DNA of 64,000 bases. Source: Theristus sp. LFF4_11. Taxonomy: Eukaryota; Nematoda; Chromadorea; Monhysterida; Xyalidae. Position numbers and translations under genes: made by a program. The notes below the pieces were generated by a model. It made no database searches. It was not told the origin of the DNA and worked only from the letters and a program-made list of their open reading frames with translations. The stretch covers positions 1 to 64,000 of the forward strand of contig JASANC010002065.1 in NCBI GenBank assembly GCA_030248135.1. The letters are read 5' to 3'. Shown piece by piece: positions 31,901 to 46,900 of the stretch. Numbering within the stretch: the stretch's first letter is position 1; the number at the start of each line of letters is the position of its first letter.

Positions 31901-34900
31901 CTGTTGTTTCGCAGAATACAGCGCTTGCGAAACTTTGAATTACAGTTGGAAGAATGAGTGTATCGGGTTTGGGTTGAAAACAAACACCAGAATATTACTT
32001 CTGAAAATATGTTTTCTTGCAAAGTTGTAACTACGAAACTACGATCACATTCTTGCCCCCTTTACGAGCTTTGTATTACGCGAAAAAAAGTGACACGTGT
32101 AACAACCAATCAGAAACAGCTCCATTCTCACGCTACGCATCACGAAACAATGAGACGCCACCAGTCAAGTGAATGCGACCAACCGCTTTCCGTAGTCGGC
32201 ACCAGTTCACTCCAGACGGCGTCCCACATTGTCTTGCGACGACTCTTCTGTTCGTCTGCCGCCAGCACGGCCGCCGATAAAACTGCAACGAAACCACAAA
32301 AAAAACATACGTTTCGTTGTTCTTGCTGCACGTTTTCAAGCGAATACACCACTAGAGTGCGTTGCAACGTTGTCTACCAATCGTGGCCTCGGTGGTAGCG
32401 TGTCCGACTATTGCCAGTGCGTTCGGGGGTGCGAGCCCCGCCCGAGGAGTGTGTATAGACACTTAACGACAGAGAAAACTCGATGGGCGCCCTACTCGAC
32501 GGCGTTCTGTACGCTTTTCTGTTTTTTGCGCCTTTTCGCTCGTTAGGGACACCATAAAAATGTTTCTGGGTTATCCCTGACTAGAAACGATCGCCTCAAA
32601 TTACCGCTCGCTCGTTGGCGCACCTTTGTACCGACAAACTCCGAGCAACGTCACCGGCGCCACGGTGCTCCCGAGGTCGGTCAGTGTCTCCGGATTGTTC
32701 TGTGCGATCGCGTGCAGCGCGTACAACAGCGCTGTCTCGGCTGCGTCTGCGAGCGGAGAAAATGTGCTTGGAATTGTGTGATTTTTGTTGACGAGTCTGA
32801 TATGGTCAGAGTGGCAACAATTCACCTAATCAGCTCAATCAGGTATAGTTCTGCAGTATAGGGCACAGCAGTGCATCGCTTGCCGACCGGGCCAGTATGG
32901 TCACGTGCTGCCATAACACTGAGCAACTGTGAATACATTCGGAAGTTAACCGATTTCAATCTGGTGAACTCCCGTTGAAGAGCAGACATTGGAGAATCAG
33001 TTTTCGTGAAAAAAATGCAACTTTTCTGCTTGATGTTATTCAGTCGCTCAGTGGTGTAGCACTTGAACTACTAAGGTTTTGTGACACTGTGGTCTCAGGA
33101 CTAGCCCCGATTGTGCACCAACCATCATTCGACTCCAACAGTGTCTCAATCAACTTTGTCAGCACTTTCACCAAGTACGCTGATTGGGCGTATCGAGCGA
33201 GCCGACCAATCGCTGCTGCGTACTGTTTTCGGATGGTGGCATTGCGGTCGGTCAAACCGTGCGACAACGCGCCGATCAGTTGGTCTGAGAAAGAAGACAA
33301 AAGAAATCGATAAATACGTTTTGCAATAAAAACATTCCGCAAGAGCGTCATGGTATCTGAATGAAGTTGATCGCAATTGTGACTTAGAATATGAGGGTTG
33401 AATCACGCTGATTGGCTGGCTTGCGGGCGCTCACAGCAAGCCAATCAGCAAACACCAACGTAAGTGCATTGCAGATTGGTGGTACGAACCTCAATGAGGC
33501 AACTTTGAATCGTGCTTGCAATCATGACTGGCAGGCAGCACAGGACATGATTGCGTCACGTTGAAAAGCAGCCGATTGAGTTCAAATGTAAACTTCGTGT
33601 AAAAAAAAAACTATTGATGATATAAACTATAAATTGATTTTACTTGCAACGGTTCATAAAAAGTATACCAAACTCCGGTAGTTTGTTCGTGTACGATAGA
33701 AATGAACGGACTCTGATGGCACCATAAACCAAGGCGCTCGCCACGAGAGGCGGGTGAAGCTCCAAACGTTCACACCAATCAATCACTCAAAGCCAGCTGG
33801 CAGCAAACGAGAACAACAACCACCACCCGTCCTCGATCGACACGCACTCGAAATGACCGGATTCTCGGTCAACTCGCGCTGGCAGGTGGCGCAGACCGCC
33901 GTCAGCAGCGCACAGACGGCAGTTCGGGTCGGCAAACCGGCGCTGGTTCGCAGCAGACGCGACAACTCCGGCTGCAACGCCCGTAAACTGACGTCGTCCA
34001 GGAGGCGTACGCAGTCCGAGAGAGCGTCCATCAGTGGCGAGCTGCGCGCGTTCGCCGCACGTTGCGTGTCCAGCTGCAGGTTTGCTTGTGCTAGTAGAAG
34101 CGTTTCGGGAACTTGCTCCATTGAGAGAATCATGACATTCGGTCAGTCGTGGAAGTCCGCTCGGGCCGTTTGGAATACCATCAATACGGTTGGGGACTAC
34201 ATATTAATCGCCAGAATATATGCAGCACGCCGTATGCAAGCATTTTGATAAGTTATTTCAAGCGTCACCATCCTAGTTGGGCCCCGACCGGCAAACGTGG
34301 AGCGAATTCACAGAAACCGCTGACAAATTAGACTATAACACGGTTAATGGTAGTGCGACTACAAAAAAGGTGTTGCAGCAATTTGGCGTCAGCCAGGCTG
34401 CACATCAGCGGTTTTCTTGACACCATCTCCAGCACGACGGCAAGGCTCGCCTCGGACACTGGTGCTGGTGCACCGCAACCAATCAGCGGGTTGCATTGGT
34501 TTGTCAAAAAACAAAACAAAATGTGTCCGCCCACCCAACCTGCTCAAGCGTGTCGCTGTCGGAGCGTGCTGCCAAATAATTCAGAACGGCCGGCTCTTGA
34601 TCGCTCATCGCCTCCAGCAAGTTCGGCACGACCGTTTGCAGATGCGGCCGCAAGCTGGCGCCCGCGTGGCGTGACAGCTCGATCAGTGTTTTCAAGCTGC
34701 ACCGCACCAATCAGCGAATTTGCATTCAGTGAACGACAAAAACAAACAACCATAGACATAGCGCTCGCAACATCGTGCTCGTGCACACTGATGCGATCCA
34801 TCGTGGTGCGGCGTGACAGCCAATCAGCGAGCCGAGCTCAAATGCAACCAATCAGCAAGCATAAGTCGCCAGGAAAACGAGTGAACCCCCCTGGCCCTTA

Positions 34901-37900
34901 GTTCCGCACACCGTAAAGTAGCTTTTGACGGTATCTTATCGCTTGCACAACCTCGATTGAAAAACAATATTCAGAAATTTTGAAATTAAATTTGCTATTG
35001 AGAATGTCACGTTCAAAAGCAGCCAATCAGCTTGACACCGAAAAATTAGCACTTGGACAACGCTTGATGCACTGAACGCACGTTATTTGTTTCACATTGA
35101 GGCAGCGTGACAATAGTCCAGTGTTGATGAAGATTGGTAAGACTGTGCCGAGTAGATCCGTCGAGAAATCTCCTTTGTCCGAATGACAGTAGCGAACGGT
35201 TATCTGCAAACCTTTTTTTTCTTAATTGATAAACTGACAAACTTGCTGATTGGCTGCAGTAATCGCATCGCCAATTATTGCGGCCTGCAAGTCACTCAGA
35301 CTATGATTGGATGTTTGTTATCTGTTCAGATTGGTTTACAGGCATATATCAATTCAAAAACAGCAAGCTAGTCAACACGAAAAACGCCCATCAAATGGAA
35401 AAACGAATTTGAGACAAAAAAAATTTGCAGGCTGTTCCGTCCGGCGTCCACGCACACAGAGAGACATAATTCAAAGCATCAATTCTGTTCCAATCACTGA
35501 ATCACTGTTCCAATTCTAAACAAGTGCACTGTCATATTTCCCATTGCACTCGCTAATTTCCGCGCCACTTCAGTGTGAAGGCTTGTTGAAATACGGACAT
35601 ATGGGTATACGGCACGGCATGTCCCGCCAGGTCTCGTGTTCGTGCACGCAGACGTACCTTTGACGTCCGTCAGCAAACGTCCGTCTGCACCGGTGCCCAA
35701 CCCACCTTGCTCAACGTTGTAGCAGCTCTGTCCGCCGCCAGTCGCACAGACTCTTTCATGTCGTCCTGAACACGGAACACCACCGGCCACAGTTCACCAA
35801 TCCGTGCGGCAAGCGACTGCGTCACGTGAGCCGACAGCAGATCGGACAACGCGAGGCAACTGCAAGTTGAGAGGCGACGCTGTTAGGATAATTGCAGCGT
35901 AGTCAAGGTCCGTTCATACTGACGTGTGCGTATGTCACGGCACGTCACGTCAGGTCTCGCGTTATTGTACACTGTAGAATTACATTTCGCGCAAACAGAT
36001 GGAATATACAAGTACTGTAGTTGCAGTCAAAAAAAAGCTTTTGTTCCAAATCAACCATATTGGCATGATGGTTCTCGGCAGTTCGGCCCCCCCCCGCCAA
36101 CATCAGATGCAGGTGTGGCCTCATCAGTGACGTGATGTACCCTTCTCAAGGACTATATGAACAACCTCGACTCTCGAATTCGCCACTGCGGGTCGGTCAG
36201 TCCGGTGATTAATTCCGCCAGGATTCGCTCTGCATACTCGTCGATCACGCCTTTCCTCAGTTCGGCCACCAACTGCCAAATGTTGCGCATCGATTGTTGC
36301 ACCTAATCAGTGAGTTTTGATTTTAGGCATTTTATCATCCGTTTCGTTTTTTTTTTGTTAGTTCTACGACTTCATGCGCGCACAGATGAGAAAACAGTTT
36401 CATGCTTGACGGCGGTCATGCGGCGATCCAAGTCTGATATAGACCCAAGCAGAGTCGCTAGGAGCCGTTTTGAATTGCCGCAACTGATTTCCCTGTCCAC
36501 GTCTGCGACGTGTCGCAAAACCAAACGAAAAAACAACAGTTTTTTTTATAAAAGTCACGGACTATTTGTAATTGGAAGCAAACGAATGAACAGGCTAAAG
36601 GCGGAAACACCATTTAGTTTTTCGTCCGTACGCACAAACGTCGTTCTAAATCCCGTGCGCAAACTAATCGTGTCCGTAATGCATTAAGATAGCACACACG
36701 ACACGATTTCTAAATCGCGTGGCCATTTTTACGTGTCGTGTCCGTGCGTACGCACAAAAAAACTAATTGCTAAACGCGCCTTAATCCAGCCATTCAATCA
36801 GCACGATGTGTTTGGCAGCTGTCACTGCTTTCTGCAGCTTATTTCAAATCAAAAAGCAAACCTTCTGATCCGGGTCAAATCGATAACGATACAGTTTCGG
36901 CACAAGTTCAGGTAAATGTGGTTTCAGTTGTTCTTTTGCTTGTGCCAGCACGCGACCGACACCGAAAGCGGCACCCTAAATTATAAAAAAGTGTAATTTC
37001 CCGCCGTGCAATCGAATATGCCACGTTTTTGCGCCTTGCAAGTTGCAAATCGCCACTAACCACTTTACTGTTCCAAAGTGCCTGATTACTGGCAAGCTGC
37101 ATGAATTTGTACACCAGTTCCGGTTTGTTCATATCAGACGCCAAATTACAGAGCTCCTTGTAAGTGGCCGGTGTATCTCTGAAGACAACAACAATAACTG
37201 AGAAATAAAAAACGCATTTTTGGATGGCAAATCGCACTATAAACGCTAAATAAGCAACACTACGTACCCCTTCGCTGAGCGTATGTAGATTGGATTCACC
37301 TCCATTTCGCCGGACGGTTTCGCGCCAGTGCTGAACAACAAAAAATTGTGAATTGCTTGTCGCAGAAGTCAGTATAGCTGGCGCAAAAAGCTAATACTGC
37401 CGATATGACAATGGACAACTACGAACGACTACGGACGAATACTGCCAGAAAATCCAGTGAAAACACGGTTGACTAGTCTTCACAATGTCAGCAAGAAAAG
37501 CCACCGAGCAGTGTCAAGTTCAGCAGCAATTTAAAGCTGAACACCTAGTCGAATGCATTTCATTCTTGCCTGTCGACTTTGCCGGTGAGCGACTCGATCA
37601 ATAGCTGCACCATTTGTTCTTGTTGATCGACTGCGGTGTGCTCGAACAGAATGCCCAGGCCTTGACTGGCGAGCTCTTGCGTGAATTCTGTTTGCGGAAA
37701 AAAAGATGTGGTGTAGATTTCGTTTTCCGTCAATAAATTTTGAATGAAATGCATCAGCAGATCGGTTGATATGATCGACTGGACTGATGTTCATTTTTGT
37801 GTTCTCTGCGACTGAATGCGTTTTTGCGAACGTGGAACGGAAATCACTTTTCATATTTGATGTGGCCATTCAAAGCTCAGCCGTGTCACTGGGACTCGGA

Positions 37901-40900
37901 TCAGTTCAGAAAATTTGAATTTGCCGCGTCCAGCATAAAACACGCAACAGGCAGAACATTTGCAGACAGAAGCATGATAAGTTACTCACGACCACTAAGA
38001 CGCTATTCATTGTGTCCCAGAAGGTCTCAACAACAGCCCCTTCTTTCACCAACCATGCGCTTCAGACAGTCCGCGAACAAAGGCGTTCTGAAGGAGGGCT
38101 GCTTTTCGGTTGACCGCGGGGTGCCAGGCCGCGCCACGGTTTGCCAGCACGAACAGCCAAACAATGGAAGCCTGCAAAAACACTCGTCCAACGAAATCAA
38201 CGATTTCAGGATAAATTGAAGTTGTTCCGAACTTCGTACCGAAAAAAGATACTGATTGAAAAATAGTAAACCGCTCAAAGTCCAAGATTCATAAATGCGT
38301 GAAAATTGCTGGTTGGCTAATTTCAAGTGTGATTTAAAAAATAACCACACAACAGTCGAACGCTAAATTATAGGCAATAAGCTACTTGTCTGGTGATCAC
38401 GTGACGCATGCTTTCTGTGCTGTGGGGGCGGAGTCTGTTCTGGAATTCTAGGCGATCACCTGATTTTCTTTAATTTAGAGTTGGACGTTCGACTGTGTGC
38501 GATCGAATGTTTCAAATAGTTCATTCATTTTCGTTACCCGCCGAATGTGCTGATTTTGCGATGTCAGTTTCTCGCTGCACACACGATCGATCAGCGTTGC
38601 CAGGTAGTCGGAGTCAACTTCGAGTGCGTCTTGCTCGCTCTTCAAAGTGAAAGCGAATGAAAACTATTCACAACTTCGGATGCCAAAAATTCATCACATT
38701 TCTTTCGTCGAAAAATGTTCATGTTCATACTGACGTGTACTTTACACGGCACGTCACGTCACGCCACAGCTGGTGTATACCACCGTCCACACAGACGTGA
38801 TGCATGTACGGCACGTCACGTCAGATCTCGTGTCATTGCATACTACCATCCATATGGAGACGTGCCTTTGACGTAACGTCGACGTACGTCATTATGAACT
38901 GGCGCCTTAACATAAAACTCGTTCACCAACCAGCCACTGTTGTTCGCTTTTCAGCCAGAAATTTCGACGATCCGGCGATGAGAGACCAACGGCCACATTG
39001 AACAGTGCCGCGCCGACGGACAACTGCAGCTCGATACGTGGCGGGCCCTGCAATGACAGCCAGGTTGGATTAGGCCAGCAGATTACTTATCCGATCCAAT
39101 CTGGTCTGGGGAGCTCAGTGGCTCACAAGTTCCGATTTTTAATCTGAACAAAGTGAACTTACACCAGGAGTCAGTTTTATAAAAGCTTAGCAGTCCAATA
39201 GTGCCACGACACCACTGAGCCCCTAAATGAAATATAAGACAACACATTTCATGTTCATTAGCGATTCAGTACACGTGAAGAAAAAACGGAACTGCGATGT
39301 TTCATGATCTGATTCAGGTGTGGTGCGATGTAGCCCCACTTGACTACCAAGCTTTTATAAAACTGGCCCCAAATCTCGTGCTTCTGTGTCGCTGAATGGT
39401 TTGTTACAATCCACATAACCGGCACTTACGGACAACAACAATAATAAAATGCCATCACCCCCAAAACCAATGTGCCCACCCACAATCAGTGCGCCCCTCT
39501 CTCCCTCCCATTTCACCTCAGCCACCGCCATCAGTCGATCGGCCATTTTGCGCGGCTGCTCCGTCGTCCAATGATCGTGCGCGTGCGTCTCCGCCTCCTC
39601 GTCGCCGTTGCGCCAATCAGCGATCGCAAAGCCGAGCGCGCCGAGCGCCCGCTGGCGACTGCGATCGGAAACGGCCTCCTTGTGGCATTGCGCCAGTTCG
39701 GCGATTGGTTGAATGATCGTCTCGAATTCGATCGTTTTGCAGCGTGAGTGCGATTGCGATCGATAGAAGACGGCCAACGCACCGGCAGCCGCTTCGTACT
39801 CGGCGTTGTTGCGCTGATGCGCCGCATTCAGAAACGACATCAAATAGAGCTCGTTCGTTTTCAGCCAATCACCGTCGGCCGGGAGGAGGAGCTTCGCTTG
39901 GTCGCCGCCGGGTATCTTGGACATCAGCCAACCGATCAGCCAGACGCTGCCGAGTTTCTGGAATTGTAAAAAACTGAGAGATGTTTACAGTACAGTCGAC
40001 CTCTAAATTATTTGGGCTATCCGCTGATTGGTTGGTTGGTGATTGTGATTATACCAACTACAAAAACACACGGTGTTTCACATAAAAAAAACTACAAGGC
40101 AATACGAGTTCTCAAGATTGCTTCCACACTTGGGTACAAATAAAATTTTGAACAATTCTTGAGGAGTGCTTGAGATTGATTGTGCTAAACGTTTGTTTGA
40201 ATGAAACACAAAATTTCTGATGTTCATTGCAACACTTTCAACTCGAAGGTTCGACAATCGGGGAAATTCATGTTCATACACATACAAAATTAAATAGAAT
40301 ATCCGAAATAATGCGCTCACATTCTTGTTCTCCCTCAATGTGTCCAGTTTTCGCTGCAACGCCTCCGTGTTGACATTTGAAACGTGCCAAAGTTGAGCGA
40401 AAACTTCAGCGCTCAACGATGCGATCGACTGCTGCGGCGTGGAGAGACAACGATCCTGAGAAAAAGAAACGAATTAGAAACCTGGGCAAAGAACGTGCGG
40501 TGGCTGACCAGAATTGGTCTTTCACGGTGCTGGCACTAGTGCAGGTTCAGTCTATGAACGTTGGTAAGAACAACAATTACGAATACTCTGTTTTTGCTTC
40601 ACTTCTCATCGATTTATGGCTTGACCAGACGCCCACGAAAGTTATAGTGATATAACACTAACTAGATAAAACTAACAAAACTAAAGTGCTACTGCTATCA
40701 AACTTGAACAAAGCTGGAAAAACATTTGGGGAACACTACACAGCTTCCCTATGTACAGTCCAACCCTGTATCATATACAATTAGCTGAATGGTTGATGAT
40801 CACGTGATGCATGCATTACTGCGCAGACGTTATTGCTGTGGAGGCGGTGTCCAGGACTGCACACTGAATGCATGCATCACGTGTGCCTCAACCAATCAGC

Positions 40901-43900
40901 TAATTAGTTACACTGTACCTCCAACCAATCAACGTCGTTCTTCATCACTGACAGCACGATAGTCGGCCAATGAGCGCAGCACTCGGCAAGAAGGGCAAAG
41001 TCTTCAATGTCTGCAAAACAACGAAACATTCTGCTGATTGATGATAATCCAGTGAATTTTTTGCTTTTGCAAATAGCTGATTCGTTAGCTTTGAGAGTCT
41101 GGTCGTGAGGTGAGCTGATTGGTTATACAATTTATTTCAATATCATATGCAATGAGCTGATTGGTTGGTGCACAACACATGTGCGGAGTCAGGCCTGCAC
41201 TGACTGCAGATGCGTCACGTATGCACCAACCAATCAGCTATTTGAACGAGTAACGACACATGATGCAGCGAATCAGCGTTTACAACAGAATTTTGTACAA
41301 ATTTCATTATTTCAGTAACGCAGTTTGACCACAAACTTAAATCACCGGTTCGCTGACGGCACAAATGCGCCAACAGGTGCGCATATTTTTGAATATATTC
41401 AAATTGATCGATTTTCGCGCCACTCGGCAACGCCGTGAACTGACGACCGGCCAGAAAAGGGCTGCCCTTTTGAATTCGCTCCAGGGGGTCGTCCGAAATG
41501 TCGTCGTCGAAACGTGCGTATTTCTCAAAAAAATTTAAAGCAGCATTCATGAAGCAGTGTTTAGTATTTACTTTTAACATAGCTACGCGTCACTAAATAT
41601 TGCATTCATGAAAGCCGCTTAAGTTTTGCAGTTTCAATTCGACAGCGTATAAAATAGCTGGATAGTTGGATGAATAGTTGATACGGTTTTCCAAACTCAG
41701 CAAAACGCAATCAGTTTCGTTCACAATCACCTCTGCACCGGCATTTTCGTACAGTAACGTCGCGCGCAAATAGCGAACAGCCTAAAAAATTAAAAATTGA
41801 AAATGTTTTCGTGAACCAACAAAACGAAACTCAATTCTGTTATACTTCCTCCCCCACCTGCGCACAGGTCGGCAAATTCGCCACAATTTTCGTTTCATTC
41901 TTCTCCTTGTCTTCCGAGTTGAATTTTTCAAAAATCTGCAAATGCAAATTCAAATGCAATGCAAATGCAAATCATTCAAAGTAACTATGTACAATAAACT
42001 CAATTAATCAATCAATAAAAAGAATTTGGGAATCATAAATTGATGTTGTTAAGTTCGCTTTCGAATTAAAAAACCTCCACGGACCTTCATCGCAAAATAG
42101 TTCATCGTGGCTGCAAATGGCGGAAATAATTGCTTCTGTTCGCTCTTTTCTCCATTTTGTTCCAACTTGTTTTGACTCTTCTCACCAGTGGACCATAGAA
42201 TGCTTGAATATAAGAATGATAAGCGTTGAAACATCACATGAGTTTTATAAGTGTATATTGGTATGATTATAAAAACTGATTTTTAACAAACAAACCAACC
42301 GGTTCGCCTCCACTCTTACACGATCGTCTGAGTCGGCCGATAATTCGCACAACAGCCACCTGGAATGATTTTCTCGTCAAAATATCTAATCAAAAAAAAC
42401 AGGTTACACAAGTTGTAATTTTGTCCACTGATATATTAGACTGATTTTCAACACCTACGGCGTGGTCCCAACGAGCCAACAACCAATAACCCTCGTGGCC
42501 TGGTGGTAGTGCGTTAGACTACAGTATGGCCGAATAAAAAAGGCAGCCCGTCAAGGCGGGATCAGTCGCAGACTAGGAGTTGTCTTTTTCAAAAATGCCA
42601 ACATAACTCCTAATCATGTGTTCAAGGAAGCAAGAATGAACATAATAGCACGAAGAATCCATTAGTCTGGAAAAACACGTCAAATTTGGCACACATGTTG
42701 GTTTCTGATCGTCTATTTTCTTTCATTCAAATTTCGCGCGCTCCTTGCACCCTGAAAAAAGCTGCCATGTTTACTCGGTCATTCCGTATTGTCTGTGCGC
42801 TCGCGGGATCGAGCCCCGCCGAGGGATGTGTAGACTCTTAATGAAAGAAAACTCGATGGGCGCCCTACTCAATGGCGTTCAGTACGCTTCTCTGGGTTAG
42901 CCCTCCCTGGCTAAAAAACATCGCCTAAAATCCCAACAACAACAACCGTGTGCACCTTGTCGCGACATCCGTCGCTTCAAACAGTATTGCGCCGTATTTC
43001 AACGCGAGCATGCGACACCGCGCCGAGAATGTCGTCGTTTCGCTGTTTTGTCCGAATTTAGCCGCCAACGTCGCCACCACGGTGCGCTCGTGACAGCCAA
43101 CTGGTAGACTTGCGAACAGTGGAATCCATTCGGAGAGACAATCGATGACACTCGAGGACGCTTGGTCGAGGTCACTGGTCGCGCCGGACGTTGCCTGCAA
43201 AAAAACTGACTCAAAAAACGCTGACTCAGAAAAAAAAACCAGCGTCAAGGTAAGCGGCATTCATGAAGTAGTGTCAGCATCAACGAGTACTGTTTCATGA
43301 ATGCCCCGCTCAAGTGGTGACACACTTCGGGGCAGTTCTGTTTGTCGTTTTCTGGTGTCCGTTGCACTGGCGAGTGAGTATGCGTCTACCTGACGAAACC
43401 GCAAACAGCGAACTTTATGAATCAGGTCAGGGGAAGTGTTGCAGTTTGTTTGTTTGGAAACTACAGTGAAACGGAGAAGCACAACGCAGTTTCTGTATTT
43501 GGGCACTTTAATCTGGTACGATGATTGACTGCATCGAGCCGGTTTGACCAATCAATGAGACCGATTCAAAAACAACCAGTCAGCTGATGCCCTGTGATCT
43601 ACAATTTTATTGTTTACAGTACACTCTCTGTCTGAGCATCTTGCACTTTTTCGTTCTTTTTCACGTTTCATAAACTTCACCTCAGTCATTGCGGCCTTTT
43701 CGAATAGCTGCTGTACAAAGGCGAGATCGCTTGTCACCAACTTCGGACATTTAACCCCGGCCTTTGCTAACGCCAGATACGCACGCGCCACTGTGCGAGT
43801 GTCCTTCATTGAATAAAGCAGAAATTGTGGAAATAACACCATTGGATGTTGCACGATAGCATACCATAATGATTTTTTTGCGTAAATTAACGTACTTAGA

Positions 43901-46900
43901 TTTTAGATTTTTGAAACCGAACCGCACACGGTTTCTTTGCGTCACATTCGCTAGAAATTTGGATTCGTGCGCACAAACGAACCTTTGCATCGGCGACGTA
44001 TTTCCGCAGCGCGTTGAATATGATCGGTATGAACGTTTCAACGAACTGGTCCGGGCAGCTTAAGGAAAGTGAACGTGCATCAAACAAAATCATCGTTTAG
44101 CAAGCGAACAATTGACGAGAAACAAGCCGTGTGTACCTGTTTATGATTGCTGGGATAAATTCCAGAGCGTATGACTGCAGTTTAACGTTGCCAGCCTTGT
44201 TCAGCAGTCCATCCAAGCCAACCTAAACAAAATTGAAATAATAAAAAAACGAAATGAGCTCGCTTTTACTGTTGGCATGTCTGTAGAATATAGCGACATT
44301 CATGAAACAATACTTAGTGGCCGCGTAGCTGTTTTAACACAGCTACCCGTCAATAAATACTATTTCATGAATGCCGCTTGTAGGTTTTAGACTATGCCAA
44401 CAAGAATACAAGACAAAAAAGCGAGTTGTTCATGGGTAATTTGTTCTTTCGTTGATAACCTGAATGTTTTTCGGGAACATTCCGGCGGCACGCTTCGATC
44501 GCGCCAGATACTGATACAGTCGCAGCTTGTAGCGCAAATTAACGGCGCTTCGTTGCTTGTCGGGCGGTAACTGGAAGAATCTTTGGTCGTTTTTAAAATT
44601 TTTATGATGTTTGTAATTTTTAAAATTGGCAACGACGGAGAAATTCTGACGAGCATTGTTTCCGTCAGTAAGAACGTGAAAACCAAAGCAGATATACGAT
44701 GTAAACATTTCACACTCTGCGGGATGTCTGTTACATTCGACTGGGCCTGTGAACCGCATTTACCTCTGTTTGTTTTAGGCCCCGTTCATACTGACGAATG
44801 CTGACGTACGTCAAAGGCACGCCTCAATGGACGGCAGTTTGGAATAACATGAGACCTGACGTGACGTGACGCACACACGTCAATAAGACCAGGTAAGTCT
44901 TGCTCCCATCACAATTGATGCAAATGAAAAGTTGAAAAAAAAACAGTTTTCAACCTGTTTGTCCGCCTGTTGACCGAGATACAAATCGTAGAGCGCCACG
45001 CCAACATCGCGCTCCTCCAATAAATCTGATCTGAAAATGTTTTTTTTATTTCAAACACATATTTTCCGGACAGAAATGTGACGAAACTTCGACAAAGAAT
45101 AAAATGGGCAGAAAACAGACAGACGTACGTGGGCAGCTTTTTCAGCTCCAAGTCTGCGGCATTCGTAACTCTGCAGAAAAAAATGACGGAAACTCAAAAA
45201 CATTTCGAACGAATAAATATTGAAAGTTATAAAGATCGAATAAAAAACGCAAACTAACAATTTTCAAAAATTGAAACTCAAAAAAAATTAAAGGTAATAA
45301 AGATCGAAAAAAATAGCGCGAACGAACAAATGCGACGTATCAGCCAGCGCAACCAACAAATGGACGAAATAGGAGCGCTCGGGAAACAACGGTGCACAGC
45401 GGCCGAGGAACTTCACGTAGTTCAGTTTTAGCTGAGAAAAAAACGTGAAAAACAAGAGCGTCTAGCGACAAAATGCTGGTTGGTTCGTAAAAGCTTTATT
45501 GGCTCAACGGGACGCTGCGGTGAGCTGTCCCTTCTCTCAACAACCACGAGTTTTGTCCCGTCGGGTTTCCGTAATTGAAAAGGTGCTTCAATTGAAATAA
45601 AATCAAAACTTAAAAAAACAGAAAACTGTTATCGAGTTACCGTGTCGATGTCGTCTTTCAACGGGAGAAGACGCCGGAATCCATTCCGACTCAGACCGTT
45701 TGGTGCATTCTGGTCAGCAGTACTGAAAACAAAAACGTAATTGCCTTTCTCAAATGTAACTAAGCGAAATCATAGTTGTGTGATTTCCGCAGTTCAACGA
45801 ACAACAGAAGACTGCGCACATTTCGAACACTGTGGACAATGTTGACTGCAGTTAGTGCTCAAGCCAGTACAACCAATCAGTGTGCGTCCGATTTGAAAGT
45901 GGAATTCAGCTAACCTCCCGACTGGCAACAGCAACAGATCCAGCAAGAAGTCCATCAAGATGACGCGCGATTCCGCGTTGATTTCGTTCAATGTTGGAGG
46001 CCAGTTCTTTCGTTCGACGGACGCCAACGACAGCAGAGCCGGGCACACTGTTTGCAGGATGCTGCAGAATTAACGAAAAAAAGATCAGTCACACAACACA
46101 ATGCGGGTATGATGGAGTTCGGGTGAAACTGTGTGCATTTTGTTTGCAGAAAATTGTTAGGACGGTACGCAATTGGCAGCTGGCTGCCTGGAAAGAGGTA
46201 GTTTTGGCATTGTCTGCATAAAAGCCCGTTTACACCTGTATCCTGACATACGGCACGGCACGTCCCTTTGGGTCTCGTGTTATTGTTATTCTACACCACC
46301 GTTCATACCTGACGTACGTCTGCATACGTCAGGTATAAACGGGCCTTCAATAGAACCGCATTTTGGATGGAACTCTTTTTAGAGATCTAATGGTATTGAA
46401 CATTCTTCGGTCAAGCATAATTGTGAAGCACACGATGGTTTCTCATTCCAACCAGCCCCCAAGCAAGCAAGCACCATTTCTTCTCGTTCCCACTTGGAGA
46501 ACAAAAAAGAGGAGGTCCAACCAACCCATCTTGCTGCGCCTCCGGCCACGTATGCAGACTGCGCAGGATCAATGGAAGCAGCTCGTATTGCTCAGTCTTC
46601 GGCAACCCGTTGAAGCCCATTCGTATGTAGACCATTGAGAAATTCTGCACACATTCAGTCAGTGTTGAGCGAGTAGATGGTGATTATGTTGAATGACGTT
46701 CAGTAAAACACGGTGGCAGAATGGTGCACATAGTCGCCCAAACGAACTTATGGCGTCAGCTGATTGGTTGGCGATGCAGGCATTCTGTGCATTACTGCTG
46801 TTGAGCGGCGGAGTCTATGCGCGCACAGAATGTGCGCATCATATGGTCATCAACCAATAATCAGCAAACACTATCAATTGGTCAGCGACTCAGGACGACT

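Noticed and set aside
34340..34534. Open stretch reading [18 protein letters not shown] as an extra ECM29 exon
   Set aside because: The flanking ECM29 exons join well without it and nothing in the family matches it, so it is left out, although a lineage-specific exon is not excluded.
34544..34801. Second long frame overlapping the ECM29 exon near 34600
   Set aside because: It is an alternative frame of the same exon; the ECM29 frame ([16 protein letters not shown]) matches the family.
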